This document shows positions 47,640-59,627 of a stretch of DNA of 64,000 bases, piece by piece (within the stretch, counting starts at the first letter, position 1; each line of letters begins with the position of its first letter). The stretch is taken from positions 1,415,065 through 1,479,064 of the forward strand of contig SCFE01000012.1 of assembly GCA_004352715.1 (NCBI GenBank). The letters are read 5' to 3'. Below the pieces are notes generated by a model. It did no database searches and was not told where the DNA came from. It saw only the letters and a program-made list of their open reading frames with translations. This stretch comes from Hofstenia miamia (lineage: Eukaryota; Xenacoelomorpha; Acoela). A program made the translations under genes and the position numbers.

Positions 47640-48260
47640 ACATCACTCGATAGTTTTTCACATTTTGCAAATAAGCACGTTTGATACCTGCAATCTATAT
47701 GAGACCCTAGGTAAGCAACTGTTGCATATGAAGAGGCAATTCGGATTCAAATACCAACCAATTAAACTTGGTTTTTGAGATTGGGAAATGACAGATTTGT
47801 TCTCAAAGCAAACATGTACAGAGTTTTCACATTTTCATAGATTTTCAACACTATTAGGATTACATGTTTTTAGAGAATAAGTAATTTTTAGCAAACCTAT
47901 AGAACATCTAAGTAAATCGATTTCCAGCGGAGAATCATTCAATTTAAAAACTAAATAATGGAATTTGATTGCATTGTTGACATGGTTAAGAAAATAGTCT
48001 TCAGTGAATAACGTGTACTGAGAATCACCAGGTATTCAGTTTTTCTCATTACTTATAGGGCGAATTCTTAATGCAAGGTGGAAAGGAGATAACGGATCTC
48101 CCTGTTGTGGACTAAACTGACTTGCTAGCTAGTTGATCCATTTTACAATCTTGGGAAAATGATCACGAACTGAAAAATTGTGGCACTGAATTAAAAGTGT
48201 TTTTCAAATAAATTTTCAGAAATTCAGTGTTAGTGTTAGCTCGTAAGTGTCGTAAAATTG
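47640..48260 (-). pseudogene. Decayed LINE-type reverse transcriptase piece
   Basis: The minus strand contains 'IVKWIN' a few residues before 'QQGDPLSPFHLALRI' (48150-48060). This is the RT motif before the catalytic Asp pair in L1/R2/RTE-like elements. The following frame to about 47650 is open in places but the catalytic motif is not recognisable. One motif carries the call. Confidence 0.5.
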
Positions 48261-49598
48261 AATTTAGACTGTAAATACCTGCAATGCATTTGCAGTTTCA
48301 ACTGAGGAGCATAGCATAGACATTTAACCACTATACGACATAACTTCACAACTGCAATTTGACATATTCCACCACATTTCAATGCAAAAATTTACACCTC
48401 AAAGAAACAAGGCAACAGCTGCTAGTGTTTTTTCACGAACAAAAAAAATTTATCAAGCCATCCAAGATACCAATGGATCTTAGAGGACCTCATAACACAT
48501 ACGCTCAAATTCAAAAGTTAGCCAGTGCTTTTGGATTACTTGTTACAGAATTTTTTCAATAGGAACATGTGTATTCGTAGGAAGTGCAAAATGACGAATT
48601 TCTTCACATATTGGTAACACATTGACTGGAACCCCAATAATGGAAGTAAACCTCTGCCATCACAAACAACTCCTTGTAATTTGTTTTTGAACGAAGCTCT
48701 TTGTACAAATTGGTGCTTGAATCAGGAATATGCTGCAAAAGTTCTTGACTTGAAACGTATCATTGGACACGTTTAGAGATGTTATATGAAGAGCGCTTAA
48801 CTTTGTTGTGATAATTTGGATTATCGTCTGAAGCAATTCAACTTACTTCTGATGTTAGTTTTTCTTTTTCTTTGATTTCCTTTATTTCATCCTAAATGTA
48901 AGAATTCTGTATTTGTTTTAAATATATAGTTCGTTTAGCTTGAAATTTCCAACGAAAATTATATTCTTTTTTTAACAACAACAAATTTAAATTCTTATGT
49001 ACATATACATGCAACTTTCTTCTTATGAGCTTAGTTATCACTGTAAATGTTTGTTTCTTGGTTACATTTATAAGCTACATTTAAATTAATAAATATTTTT
49101 TACTTATTGTTCTTGAGTTTTACATCTTATTCTATAATTAGTCAGATAATTGATATTTTTTTACAATAATGTTTTTCAACTTCTTAAGTATTGTATAATT
49201 TTTTCATTTCTTGTACTGGAATCCAATTTGTTCCATATTGAATAATTTAGGAATCCGTTCTTCTATTATACTTACTTGGACCAAATGTAATTGTTCTTTG
49301 ATTTAGATGATTAGAAATATTCGATTTTCTTTTCCAAAATATTGATAAAAATCTAATATTTTGAAGAGCTTCTAATGATTTTAGATGGTATTTACACATT
49401 ATTTCTTTTCAATTTTTGTTACTAATTATGTTTATTCCATATCTAAATACTTTCTCTAATTTGGATTTTGCTTTTTTCTTTAAGTTCTTTAATAAACAAG
49501 ATGAGTACAATAAATGGGATAGATTTTATTTATATTGTGGGGCCAAGCACAGTAATTTTAATATTTTTTGAATTTTAAAATTTTTGAATTAATGTGTT
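48261..49598. other. No gene seen
   Basis: AT-rich spacer. A 67-codon ORF at 48359-48562 is not recognised and could belong to the RT relic next to it. Confidence 0.5.
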
Positions 49599-50180
49599 AG
49601 CTTCCTTCTCAGTATTTGCTTCATTTGTAAATATTTGATTTACAAACTTTGAATACGTTTAAATTTTCAAATTGCCAATGTAGCAATTTGTAAGTTTTGT
49701 AGAAGAAACTGCAATCAATGAGACTATAAAGGAAGAAGACCTAAATGGAAATCCAATGTATGCCAGGACAACATCCACAGTGAGATAAGAGTTTGAAGTC
49801 CTCAGCATACATGATTTAAGAAGAGCAGATAATTTAAGATCTGCTCGAATTTTTTGATTTGTTGAAGACATGGAAATTTCCAGAATTCTGGTAACACTCA
49901 TGGAATACAGACCGAACTAATTTTGAATTCTTTAATAAATGCGTTGTTAAGAAAACCACTTACAATAATTTGGAAATAAAGAACCGTAGGAAATATATTG
50001 ATAATGCTGCAAATTATAATATATTTTTCGATAACTGAACATTTTATTACTTTTTGTAGAGGATTGTCTATTTTAGAGAAAAAATTGCCTCGGCGAAAGA
50101 TGGCCCATTAATTTTTTATGAAACTTATAAAAATACTTTTGTTAGCTTTATCAGATGGATACTTGCATGTTTGATTTTGT
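49599..50180 (+). pseudogene. Pseudogene copy of the LRAT-fold gene
   Basis: The sequence follows the gene at 59,548-60,660 from its 5' flank ('CTTCCTTCTCAG') through the coding region to past the stop, at roughly 80-85% identity. In-frame stops and frameshifts occur from the start. The catalytic Cys codon has become a stop: the motif around 50030 reads DN followed by TGA where the intact gene has NNCEH. About 460 bp encoding the membrane tail is deleted at about 50070, joining the Cys region directly to the last 40 codons. It cannot encode a functional protein. Confidence 0.9.
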
Positions 50181-50815
50181 GATTTTTATTCGTTTTGTAA
50201 ATTATACATTTACAAGAAAATTTTTGTTGGTCAGTCAAGTATTTTAACCGATGTTGTTTAATTGTACTTTCCAGCAAAAGTTCAAATGTTTGCAGCAACA
50301 ACAGAATGAGTTTCACATACATGGAATTGATATCTACTTGAACCTTTGTATCACAACAGCGGTTCTAGGCACTCCTGCACAAATTTACCCCTTATGATTT
50401 AAGATTTTTTGAAGCAATAAAAATTTTTCTTACCCTATAAAAATTCCGATAATGCACCAACAACGACAAAAGGTTTCAATGAAAAAATCTTAATTTATGA
50501 GGAAAGGCAAATGGCGCAACATGCGACTGTAGTTGTTTTTCAGGTTTTATCTCTGCAAGTTGTGAGGACCGATCAGAATTAAAGGGTTCGATGCATTAGA
50601 ATGTTAAGTGCAGTTTTTCATTTTTACGGAAACATATCTTAAAGTCTGGCGGTGTTTGTTACCATTTATTTTTGAATCTTGGTATTGATTCTTCAGGATT
50701 TTCTATGTAAATTATATTACTTCAAATCAAAATATATATAATTCAAAATGATTAATTTATAGGAATAACGATATAATCACAAGTGGCGTCATAGTAGCAT
50801 TTCAAATATCTAATA
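50181..50815. other. No gene seen
   Basis: AT-rich spacer between the pseudogene and a Tc1-like element. Nothing recognised. Confidence 0.5.
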
Positions 50816-51265
50816 TACAGGGTGCCCAATTAAAACATTATCGCTAATGTCCTTCACAAGAAGTAAGATGGCGTTTATCTGTTGCGTAATAGTTAACTCT
50901 TAACAGGTCAGCATATCGTGTGAAGCCTAATCAGTCAATGAATAAGGTATTTTGTCACTACCTTTTATCTACACTTGCATACACAGATCAGAATGTCTCA
51001 TCTAACGGACTTTCAGCGAGAAGTTATCGTCATGATCAAGCGAGAGCAGCCAGCATGGGGATTAGAAAAATGTCGTCAGATATTCAAAGAGCGACTGCAT
51101 CGTGGATACCACGTCTAAGAGCCTGTATTCACAATGGAGGTGGTCACTTTGAACATTTGCTTTGATCTCGTATGTATTTTTTGCTTAATAAAGTCTATAC
51201 TTTTTATTTCTTGTGTTTTGAATATGATTCGTCAAAAAGTATCGATTTTAACTGGGCACCCTGTA
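50816..51265 (+). mobile_element. Internally deleted Tc1/mariner-like element
   Basis: TA at 50816-50817 and 51264-51265 flanks ends that begin CAGGGTGCCCAATTAAAA on the left and CAGGGTGCCCAGTTAAAA on the other strand at the right. The 446-bp inside keeps only the two extremes of a transposase gene: an N-terminal piece ('LTDFQREVIVMIKREQ', at 50990) and, in another frame, the C-terminal piece 'CIHNGGGHFEHLL' (51120-51165). The whole catalytic domain is deleted. Such derivatives are potential non-autonomous substrates. Confidence 0.88.
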
Positions 51266-51332
51266 ATATGTAATATAATCTCAAATATCAATGCATCGTC
51301 GATACACTATTATTTACAGTATCTCATTTGAA

Positions 51333-51480
51333 CAGTGGCTGCGATAGCTTAAAGGTGCAATGGGTGACTTGACAGGTGGGATGGTCGATGTTCGAATCAC
51401 ATTGGTAACAGACTAGTCATTTGTATTTTGTTTAGCCGTTCTCAGTCTTAACTTAATTGAATGCCGACCTACAATAAGAA
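51333..51480 (+). repeat. Possible tRNA-derived SINE relic
   Basis: TAGCTTAAAGG at 51345-51355 fits a pol III A box and GTTCGAATC at 51390-51398 fits a B box. The 35-bp gap between them is compatible with a tRNA head. The T-arm and acceptor stem do not pair well, so it is not a working tRNA gene. No tail repeat or target duplication was found. Confidence 0.35.
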
Positions 51481-51765
51481 ATCACTATTAGATGAATTTA
51501 CCTAATGGAAAAAGTTATTTATCATGTTATGTTTACATTATTCCATATCATTGTGTATATAGCCTATATAATTTGCCTGTTTGCATTCATTAAAGTTGAT
51601 CTACCAAAGAAAAATTGTGAATACTCGCAAGTGTCACACCAGTAAAAGCCGTTAAAATCTTGAAATTGTTGCGTTTTTAAAAAAACACTTTTTTGAAATG
51701 TAGGTTTTAGAAACAAAATCATCACTTCAGCATTAATCATGCTATATGTTATGGACGAATAATTA

Positions 51766-52010
51766 TAATGGAGTGCCCATTCCTTCAGATTTAAGGTGTT
51801 CGGGAAGAATGTGATAGTGTAAAATAGTTTTATAATTTTTGTAATAATTGACAATGTGATAAATTTAAGGATGTTATAAAGAACATTCTTGGGTAAAGTT
51901 CGTCATTAAATTGTATCTTTTATTGTTAACAGTGTTATTAGTTGTAGTTATGCGAATACCTTAGATATCAAATAGTTTAATTAATGTTAATATTGCTTAT
52001 CCTGTTTATT
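51766..52010. repeat. Dispersed repeat, copy 1 (copy 2 at 58535-58780)
   Basis: The two stretches share long identical runs around 'GGGAAGAATGTGATAGTG' and 'AAGAACATTCTTGGGTAAAG', at about 90% identity. Both precede TA microsatellites. No coding frame is present. Confidence 0.85.
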
Positions 52011-52119
52011 TGCAACAGATACAAATCTTGATGACTGGATAAACTTGCAAAATTTGACAAATTTTGTCAACCTCTTTAATTTTTTCTTTATATAGAAAAT
52101 TTAGCAAAAAGTTCAATTT

Positions 52120-52147
52120 ATAATAATATATATATATATATAAATAA

Positions 52148-52186
<39 letters not shown>

Positions 52187-52198
52187 CATATACATATA
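52120..52198. repeat. (TA)n microsatellite
   Basis: Long TA run with a short TAAA interruption. A Tc1-like element lies directly next to it. Confidence 0.95.
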
Positions 52199-52839
52199 CA
52201 GCAGTGGCCAAAAGTTTGGGAACACTATCCAAATTTAGAAATTTTTGTATTTTACACTAAAAAACGCAATGCAGAAACAATATGATAACACCATGTAGAA
52301 AGTAAATAGTTAATTCAGAAAAACTCACTAATATTTTGTATGTCCGCCATTATTTGCCAAACACGCAGCAATGCGATTTGACATTGACTCGGCCAGCTTT
52401 CTACAATAATCTATCAGTAGTCTGTGCACCACACCACTTTAATTTGCTACTTCAAATCGTCGAGTGAAGTGCATTGACGCTTCCTCAGACAGTTTTTGAT
52501 ATGATGCCAGTAATTTTCTATGACGTTGAGGTCTAGGGAGTTTCCCGGCCAGTTCTCAAGCAGCCGAAAGTCTTGTGAAATAATCCACTGTTTCACAACT
52601 TTTTTGCTGCGGCAAGGAGCACCATCTTGTTGTAGTACAGATGTTCTGTGAAGCTGCGTAAACATGGGAACTTTCTCCTGAATTATTTTGAGGTAGGCGT
52701 TGGCTGTGACTGTCTCGTTGTGAGGAACAAAATCCAGACCAGCACGCCCATTCACAGTTATAGCACCCCAAATCATCACAGAAGGTACTGAGCGGACAGT
52801 TTGTTGCCCGTAACGTGTGTTGAATCTTTGGTTTCTTGG
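52199..52839 (-). mobile_element. Tc1-like element, cut by an assembly join
   Basis: The end CAGCAGTGGCCAAAAGTTTG at 52199 is a typical Tc1 terminus next to TA. The minus strand encodes the catalytic half of a transposase: 'VMIWGAITVNGRAG', 'VLQQDGAPCRSKKVV' with the second catalytic Asp, 'SLDLNVIENYW' with the catalytic Glu 35 residues later, and a C-terminus near 52329 ('ANNGGHTKY'). One stop separates the C-terminus. The element ends at a single N at 52840, beyond which unrelated sequence follows, so the N-terminal half and other end are lost to the assembly or to truncation. Confidence 0.9.
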
Positions 52840-52840
52840 N

Positions 52841-53583
52841 CATATTTATAAGTTTCCAATTCTATTAAATTTCCTTTTTTTCTTAAATTCTAAACAATAA
52901 ACTAATTACTGTTCATTTTCGTCATTTAAATAATGAAAATTTTGGGTAGGTTTTTTGTTGTTGAACAATTGAACTACATGTTTTGTAATAATTGATTTAA
53001 TATTATGAACAGCAATAATAACACTGATATTCATGAAATTTTTTTCTTCCATCATTCACAGTTTTTCTGATGTAATTCGACCCGTAGATCACGAATATTT
53101 TTTCGTATCACGTCTAGTTTTTTAGATAACATGTATCCGTGTCATCCATTTAATGCTGTTCTTTTGAATTTGCATTTCTGGGTCTGATCAAATTGGAGCA
53201 ACAGAAAACTGACTCTTAATAAAATTAATTGCCAAAACTTTAACTGGATGCATTTGATTCACAAAGGTCCATAAAGGCTTTTTTGACTTTATGCTTTAAG
53301 GTTCGAAACAGCGGAAGATCATATTGATCATCTTATTGTTGGTCTACTCTAAGATGATTGCTATGTGATTTAATTAAAAGCAGCGCTGTTTGTATTAATT
53401 CAACAATATGCACACCCCATCGAGTCTGTTACTAAAAATAGATATGACGCTTTTTCGTTTACGCCAGTCAGGCAGTAATTGAATTTTAAACTGAACAACG
53501 CTTTCAATATTTGCAAAGAAGCTACGATTTAAATATCTAAAGCATTTTGCATCTTGTACGTGTAGGAAAGTGATATTGTGAGA
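52841..53583. other. No gene seen
   Basis: AT-rich sequence after the single-N join. No motif recognised. Confidence 0.5.
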
Positions 53584-55874
53584 ATGGCATCGAGAAATTG
53601 TAAAACTTCGCCGAATAACTTCTGCTTCATTTGTGGGGAGTACATGGTGAGTGACATGAAATGTGCAATCACGAAGAATGTTGAGAGCCTTTACTACGCT
53701 TACTTTGGAATCAAATTAGGAGACGAAGACAAAATCTTTGAGCCGCATATGGTTTGCAAATCGTGTGTATCAAAACTTCGAATGTGGCTTTCTAAAAAAT
53801 TAAAAAGCTTATTTTTTGGAATTCCAATGATATGGAGGGAACAGCAAAACCATTATGATGACTTACTTTTGTATGACCAATGTACGTGGTTTCAACAAAG
53901 CTAACAGACAGAAAATTGTCTATCCAAATTTGCTATCTGCTTTGAGACCAGTACCACATTCTGATGATGTACCTGTTCCCGTACCTCATGACGAACACCA
54001 GCCGGAAGTGGACATTGAAAGCGATAGTGAAAGTGAAGAAGGCGCAGCTTGCATGTACGTTCCTCCGTTGGATCATGCGCCGAAACCTTTGACTCAAGAT
54101 GAGCTTGATGATCTTACAAGAGATCTTCATTTAGCGAAAAGCTCTGCTCAGTTGCTTGGCTCAAGGCTAAGTGAAAAGAATTTACTTGCACCTGGTACTA
54201 TTTACGCTTGGTATCGTCAGAGAGAAGCACAATTTCGTCGCTTCTTTCAAGAGCATGAGAACTTTGTTTTTTGCGATGATGTCAGTGGCTTAGTTCAGAA
54301 AATGGGAATGCAATATAAAGCACAAGATTGGAGACTTTTTTCTTGATTCTTCTTGCAAAAGTCTGAAAGCTGTTCTTTTGTACAATGGAACATCGGTGGC
54401 CTCTATTCCCGTCACTCATTCCGTGCAAATGGCTGAGACGTATGCAAACTTTCAACTCTTACTGGATGCAATCCAATACAAAGAACATAACTGGCAAATG
54501 TGCGGAGACTTAAAAATGATAAGCATTCTCCTTGGACTTCAGACTGGTTACACAAANGACCAGTACCACATTCTGATGATGTACCTGTTCCCGTACCTCA
54601 TGACGAACACCAGCCGGAAGTGGACATTGAAAGCGATAGTGAAAGTGAAGAAGGCGCAGCTTGCATGTACGTTCCTCCGTTGGATCATGCGCCGAAACCT
54701 TTGACTCAAGATGAGCTTGATGATCTTACAAGAGATCTTCATTTAGCGAAAAGCTCTGCTCAGTTGCTTGGCTCAAGGCTAAGTGAAAAGAATTTACTTG
54801 CACCTGGTACTATTTACGCTTGGTATCGTCAGAGAGAAGCACAATTTCGTCGCTTCTTTCAAGAGCATGAGAACTTTGTTTTTTGCGATGATGTCAGTGG
54901 CTTAGTTCAGAAAATGGGAATGCAATATAAAGCACAAGATTGGAGACTTTTTTCTTGATTCTTCTTGCAAAAGTCTGAAAGCTGTTCTTTTGTACAATGG
55001 AACATCGGTGGCCTCTATTCCCGTCACTCATTCCGTGCAAATGGCTGAGACGTATGCAAACTTTCAACTCTTACTGGATGCAATCCAATACAAAGAACAT
55101 AACTGGCAAATGTGCGGAGACTTAAAAATGATAAGCATTCTCCTTGGACTTCAGACTGGTTACACAAAATATCCATGTTGTCTCTGTCTTTGGGACAGTC
55201 GCGTCGATGACAATCACTTCATGCGACGTGAATGGCCGAGTCGCAACAACATCTTGCCAGGAACTTTCAATGTTAAGTCGAGACCATTAGTCGATCCTCA
55301 CAAAATATTGCTACCTCCTCTTCACATCAAACTTGGTTTGATGAAGCAATTTGTGAAAGGTATTTCCAAAGATGGCTCAACATTTTTATTCATTCGCGAA
55401 AAATTCCATCACGTTTCTGATGCTAAATTGAAAGCAGGTATTTTTGTGGGGCCTCAAATTCGTGAGCTCTTTTCGGATCGAATTTTTGACGAGAAAATGA
55501 CTGCTCTAGAATGCAGAGCGTGGTGTGCTTTCCGCAATGTTTCCCAACAATTTTTTGGTAACATGAGTGCAGAACATCACGAAATGCTCATTGAGGAATT
55601 GCTCAAATCTTTCCAACTGCTTGAATGCAGAATGAGTGTGAAGCTTCATTTTCTCTATTCAGATCTTGACTATTTTCCGAGCAATTGTGGAAAGTACAGC
55701 GAAGAAGAAGGTGAACGTTTCTATCAGGAAATTATGACCATGGAAAATCGTTACCAAGGTCGATGGAATGTAAACATGATGGCCGACTACTTTTGGCTTT
55801 TGAAGCGAGATGACTTGGGTGCTTCTCACAACAGGCAATTCAAAAGACAAACTTTCAATGCTTCAAGTGCTTAG
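53584..55874 (+). pseudogene. Frameshifted multi-copy-type arthropod protein with zinc-binding N-terminus
   Basis: The coding signal starts at the ATG at 53584 with a Cys-rich region ('FCFICGEY' and 'MVCKSCVSKLRMW') that looks zinc-binding. It continues after a frameshift near 53,862 ('YPNLLSALRPVPH', then an acidic segment). After a second frameshift in a T run (about 54,340, and 54,950 in the duplicate) it runs open to TAG/TAA near 55874 ('GDLKMISILLGLQTGYT', 'CCLCLWDSR', 'LPPLHIKLGLMKQFVK', 'ENRYQGRWN'). I recognise it as a family found in many near-identical copies in arthropod and some cnidarian genomes, suggesting mobile-element carriage. Its biochemical role is unknown to me. The middle 611 bp is doubled by the assembly, so the true locus is about 1.7 kb. 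Confidence 0.7.
53946..55168. repeat. Perfect 611-bp duplication around a single N (assembly artefact)
   Basis: Positions 53946-54556 equal 54558-55168 at an offset of 612, with no difference that I can see. The only base between them is the N at 54557. This is an unmerged contig overlap. Confidence 0.93.
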
Positions 55875-55908
55875 GTGAGAGCTCTTCTCTCCTCCTTTCT
55901 TATTACAC

Positions 55909-56058
55909 GTTTTCTATAATGTTTTTTCTCTATGTTTCATCTCTAAAACGAACGATGGAAAATATAAAAGTAAATAAACGTTTTCTATGATGGTTTGTGT
56001 TTTTCTAAGCTTCAACTTTAAAACGAACGATGGAAAATATAAAAGTAAATAAATTCTC
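55909..56058. repeat. Tandem duplication, period about 75 bp, carrying polyadenylation signals
   Basis: Each unit has CGTTTTCTAT, then AAAACGAACGATGGAAAATA and AGTAAATAAA. It follows the stop of the preceding gene, so both AATAAA copies could serve its 3' end. Confidence 0.75.
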
Positions 56059-57006
56059 AATGTGCACTTGATACGCATATTTTTCTATAATATCTAAATT
56101 GGTTGATATCTGTATTTATTATTTATCTTTAAAACTGGACGTGCTGGAGCAAAACTGATTTCAGATTCGTGATCAGCGAAGTCGTTTTAGTCAGGGTCAC
56201 ATACTTTGGTTTGAGAAAAAATTAAAAACTTGAAAAATGTTGACCAGTGTAATCAATATCCTATTACTTAAATTTGCGTCGTAATAAAAAACAGTCCGCA
56301 CAACTGTCTGCCGCTTACTTTATCACACTTTGTTAACGTAATTGACAAAATCTCCAAGCAATCAGAATTCGAAAATACTACGAGGGGACCGCGGAAATCT
56401 TACCGCAGGATTGTTCAATGGTTTATATTGTCGAGGCGACAATGGTGATTAAAATTTTAAACTAGAACTGCAATTTAGCCTCCAAATCACTTATAATTGA
56501 TGACAATCAAAGTGTAACGTTAAAAATTAGATTTTTTACCTAACAATCACAAGATAACTTCACTTAATTTACAAAAATGGATGTATAGAAATAACATTAA
56601 AGTAGAAATAAATAAATGTTGAAGTAAATACAGTTATTTTAGTAAATTCAGATGTAAATTTTTGTATTCGGCTAACCTATATTGATAAGTTTCAAAACCT
56701 TTAAAACTGGCAAACTGTAATAAACTAATACACTGATTCAACTCATCATTTTGTCAAGATTTTTCTTATAAATTTTTCACACTACTAATATGATCTTCAA
56801 AATAATTGAGCGTCAATTGCATTGTGAGCATTGCTAATTGTTTCTCGAAATAAAATGTTGTATTTATATTATCTGGTAAATTTTTTAGATAATGATTTAT
56901 ATGCTTGAAATTATAGTTATATGCAACATATGCAATACAAACATATAAATTTTATAATTATATCTTATTCCGCTTCCCCCATTAATATGTGTACTGCACG
57001 CCACTG

Positions 57007-57008
<2 letters not shown>
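56059..57008. other. No gene seen
   Basis: AT-rich spacer without recognised features. Confidence 0.5.
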
Positions 57009-57038
<30 letters not shown>

Positions 57039-57178
57039 NNNNNNNNNNNNNNNNNNNNNNNNNNNNNNNNNNNNNNNNNNNNNNNNNNNNNNNNNNNNNN
57101 NNNNNNNNNNNNNNNNNNNNNNNNNNNNNNNNNNNNNNNNNNNNNNNNNNNNNNNNNNNNNNNNNNNNNNNNNNNNNN

Positions 57179-57208
<30 letters not shown>
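57009..57208. repeat. (TA)n microsatellite with internal 140-N gap
   Basis: TA runs on both sides of the N run at 57039-57178. The assembly failed in the dinucleotide repeat. Confidence 0.95.
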
Positions 57209-57211
<3 letters not shown>

Positions 57212-57530
57212 TATGTATCGAAAAAACTCAGAAGGTTAATATATAGATATAGATATAAACATAGTGTCCGTTTTGTACTACGGCAACGAAATATATAAAA
57301 AATTGATAAAGAAAAAATTTAATGTGATGGTGGTAATTTCTATTTAAGCTGTTTCTAAAAGACTTTTTAAAACCTTTTAAATTCTCTCTATACATAATAT
57401 TCTGGGAAATATTAAGGTTGAAGGCTTGGAGTCAACAACGGAATTTCTGTTTTTAGATTGTAAATAAACCTAAATACATTGAGATATGCCGTGCTCAAAG
57501 TCAGAGGTTGCGGTCTAAAAAATAAAATTT
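57209..57530. repeat. Dispersed repeat, copy 1 (copy 2 at 58860-59165)
   Basis: Both copies follow a TA microsatellite and share landmarks such as 'CATACATAATATTCTGG' and 'GTCAGAGGT', at about 80% identity over about 300 bp. No coding frame is visible. It looks like the 3' part of a mobile repeat. Confidence 0.8.
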
Positions 57531-58534
57531 TATCTATTAGTGGTTTCAGATTGCGGATATCTATATTAGTTTTTGCGTTATAAGCGTTTAATAAATTACC
57601 CATTATCAAGGAATTTTTTCGATAATTTCCACGTTGTTCGAGGCTTTTTAAGTAAATTATTAGTCTTGTATATCTCCATGGCAGCGATCGTAGTAACTAA
57701 TAAGATTTCAATTTATTAAAAAGTAATGGATTATGCAATATTTTTCATTATTTATTTAGAGTAAAATTCATGTGAATTTGAAAAAATGTCTATTATATAT
57801 TTTACTTATTTAAATGAAATCTATAATATTTGGGCAAAAATTCTTCCTAATTATAGAATGTTTTATGATCTGCACATTGGATAATATTAGAAATTCGTAC
57901 ATTTCGCAATACATACCTGGAAACATCTGTTACCTTTGCCACGTGGACAGTTTGAGTTGGAATTCATTGGACAGAGGTGTTCTTTTCTATGTTACAATAA
58001 GTAACCTTTTTACATATAATTAATTTATAATTAATGAGGATATAGATATTTATAAATATATGAGAAAAAATAATTTTAAATATTTATTGTGTTTGAGTTA
58101 TTTTCTAACTATTTAGGGTTTATTTTTATTGATACTATTATTTCATGTACATACCTTGCTTTCTCAAGATAGGGTTAAATTTTAATAGAAACAAAGACGC
58201 TTTTATTTAAGAAAACACATTGAAATTTTGATTTTATAAATCATGTTAAGTGTTATGCACGAATATGTTAAGTGCATTTAACATATCAAATTGCAATTTT
58301 TGTAATTAACATGTTTAAGCACCGATATGTCAAAAACAAATTCGAATTTTTTGGTGAAGTGTTAATATCTTAAGGCTTGATCTAATTTAGGAAAATTTTC
58401 AAAAATATCACTTTACATATTAATGCATCGAGCCCTTTAATTCACCGATTGCCTTCTCAAGGTAATGAGGTAGACGAAGGATACAGAATATAGTAGTGTG
58501 AGATATGTCGCTGAAAGAAAACAGCGACCACCCA
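57531..58534. other. No gene seen
   Basis: AT-rich spacer. The 69-codon ORF at 57814-58023 is unrecognised. Confidence 0.5.
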
Positions 58535-58780
58535 ATTACAATGGAATACCGATTCCTTCCGATTTATGGTGATCGGGAAGAATGTGATAGTGTAAAATAG
58601 TTTTATAATTTTTGTAATAATTGACAATGTGATAAATTCAAGGATGTCATAAAGAACATTCTTGGGTAAAGTTCGTCATTTAATTGTATCTTTTATTAAC
58701 AGTGTTATTAGTTTTTAAGAAAGTGGTTTTTGTTCTGTGAATATCTTAGATGTTAAATAGTTTGATTGTTGCAATTTTAC
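58535..58780. repeat. Dispersed repeat, copy 2 of 51766-52010
   Basis: See copy 1. Here it lies 0.85 kb upstream of the intact LRAT-fold gene; copy 1 lies 1.6 kb downstream of the pseudogene, so the copies are not part of one simple block duplication. Confidence 0.85.
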
Positions 58781-58859
58781 GTTTTCACCTGTAATTTAGG
58801 TATACCATTGGTGCGAAAAGTGCACCAAGCGTTAATATATATATATATATATATATAAG

Positions 58860-59165
58860 GAAAAATTTCAGAAAGTTTATAGATATGGATATAAACAGTG
58901 TCAGTTTTTTACTAAGGTGACGAAATATATAAGTATTTTTATTGATAAAGAAAAAAAATTGAATGTGATCTTGGTAATTTCTATTCAAGCTGTATCTAAA
59001 AAACTTTTTAAACCTTTTAAAATCTCTCCATACATAATATTCTGGTAAATATAAAGGTTGAAGCCTATGGGATCAATAACTGACTTTATCTGTTTTTTAA
59101 ATGTAGATAGACCTCCTAAATCAATTGAGATTTTCCCTGCTCAATGTCAGAGGTCGCGGCACGCC
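58860..59165. repeat. Dispersed repeat, copy 2 of 57209-57530
   Basis: Follows the TA microsatellite at 58834-58857. See copy 1. Confidence 0.8.
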
Positions 59166-59627
59166 TCAATGGGACAGGGCTAGGTCGCGGTTTAGAAAAA
59201 GCAGTTGTGAAAAATTTGATACCGCCTGTAATGGGTCGTTTCCCAAAACAATTTTTTAAGACAATCCGACTACGGCAGGTCAAGTCTCATCCCGTCTGAA
59301 CGATTCAAAATCACAAAAAAAGTTTTAATAAACTGAATCCAAACAATATTCCAATGCATAAAATAAATAGATTATAAATCACGTTATTTACATTATTTGC
59401 CTTTTAAATGACTTGAAGCAACCTATCTGTAGACTAAGTCTTCAAATAGTTTCTTCACTTTACTTCGCTTTCTATTATTACAAAATATTTCATTATTATG
59501 TACATTTAGCTTCATTTTACTTGTTTGTGATAATACTATCTCAAACTTGCTTCCTTCTCAGCATTTGCTTCGCTTGTAAATATTTGATTTGTAAACTTTG
59601 ACGCAAGTTAAAATTTTCAAATAGCCA

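Noticed and set aside
51333-51410. Functional tRNA gene
   Set aside because: Promoter-like boxes are present but the T-arm and acceptor stem do not pair.
54558-55168. True tandem duplication within the 53.6-kb gene
   Set aside because: The copies are identical and separated by exactly one N, which indicates an unmerged contig overlap.
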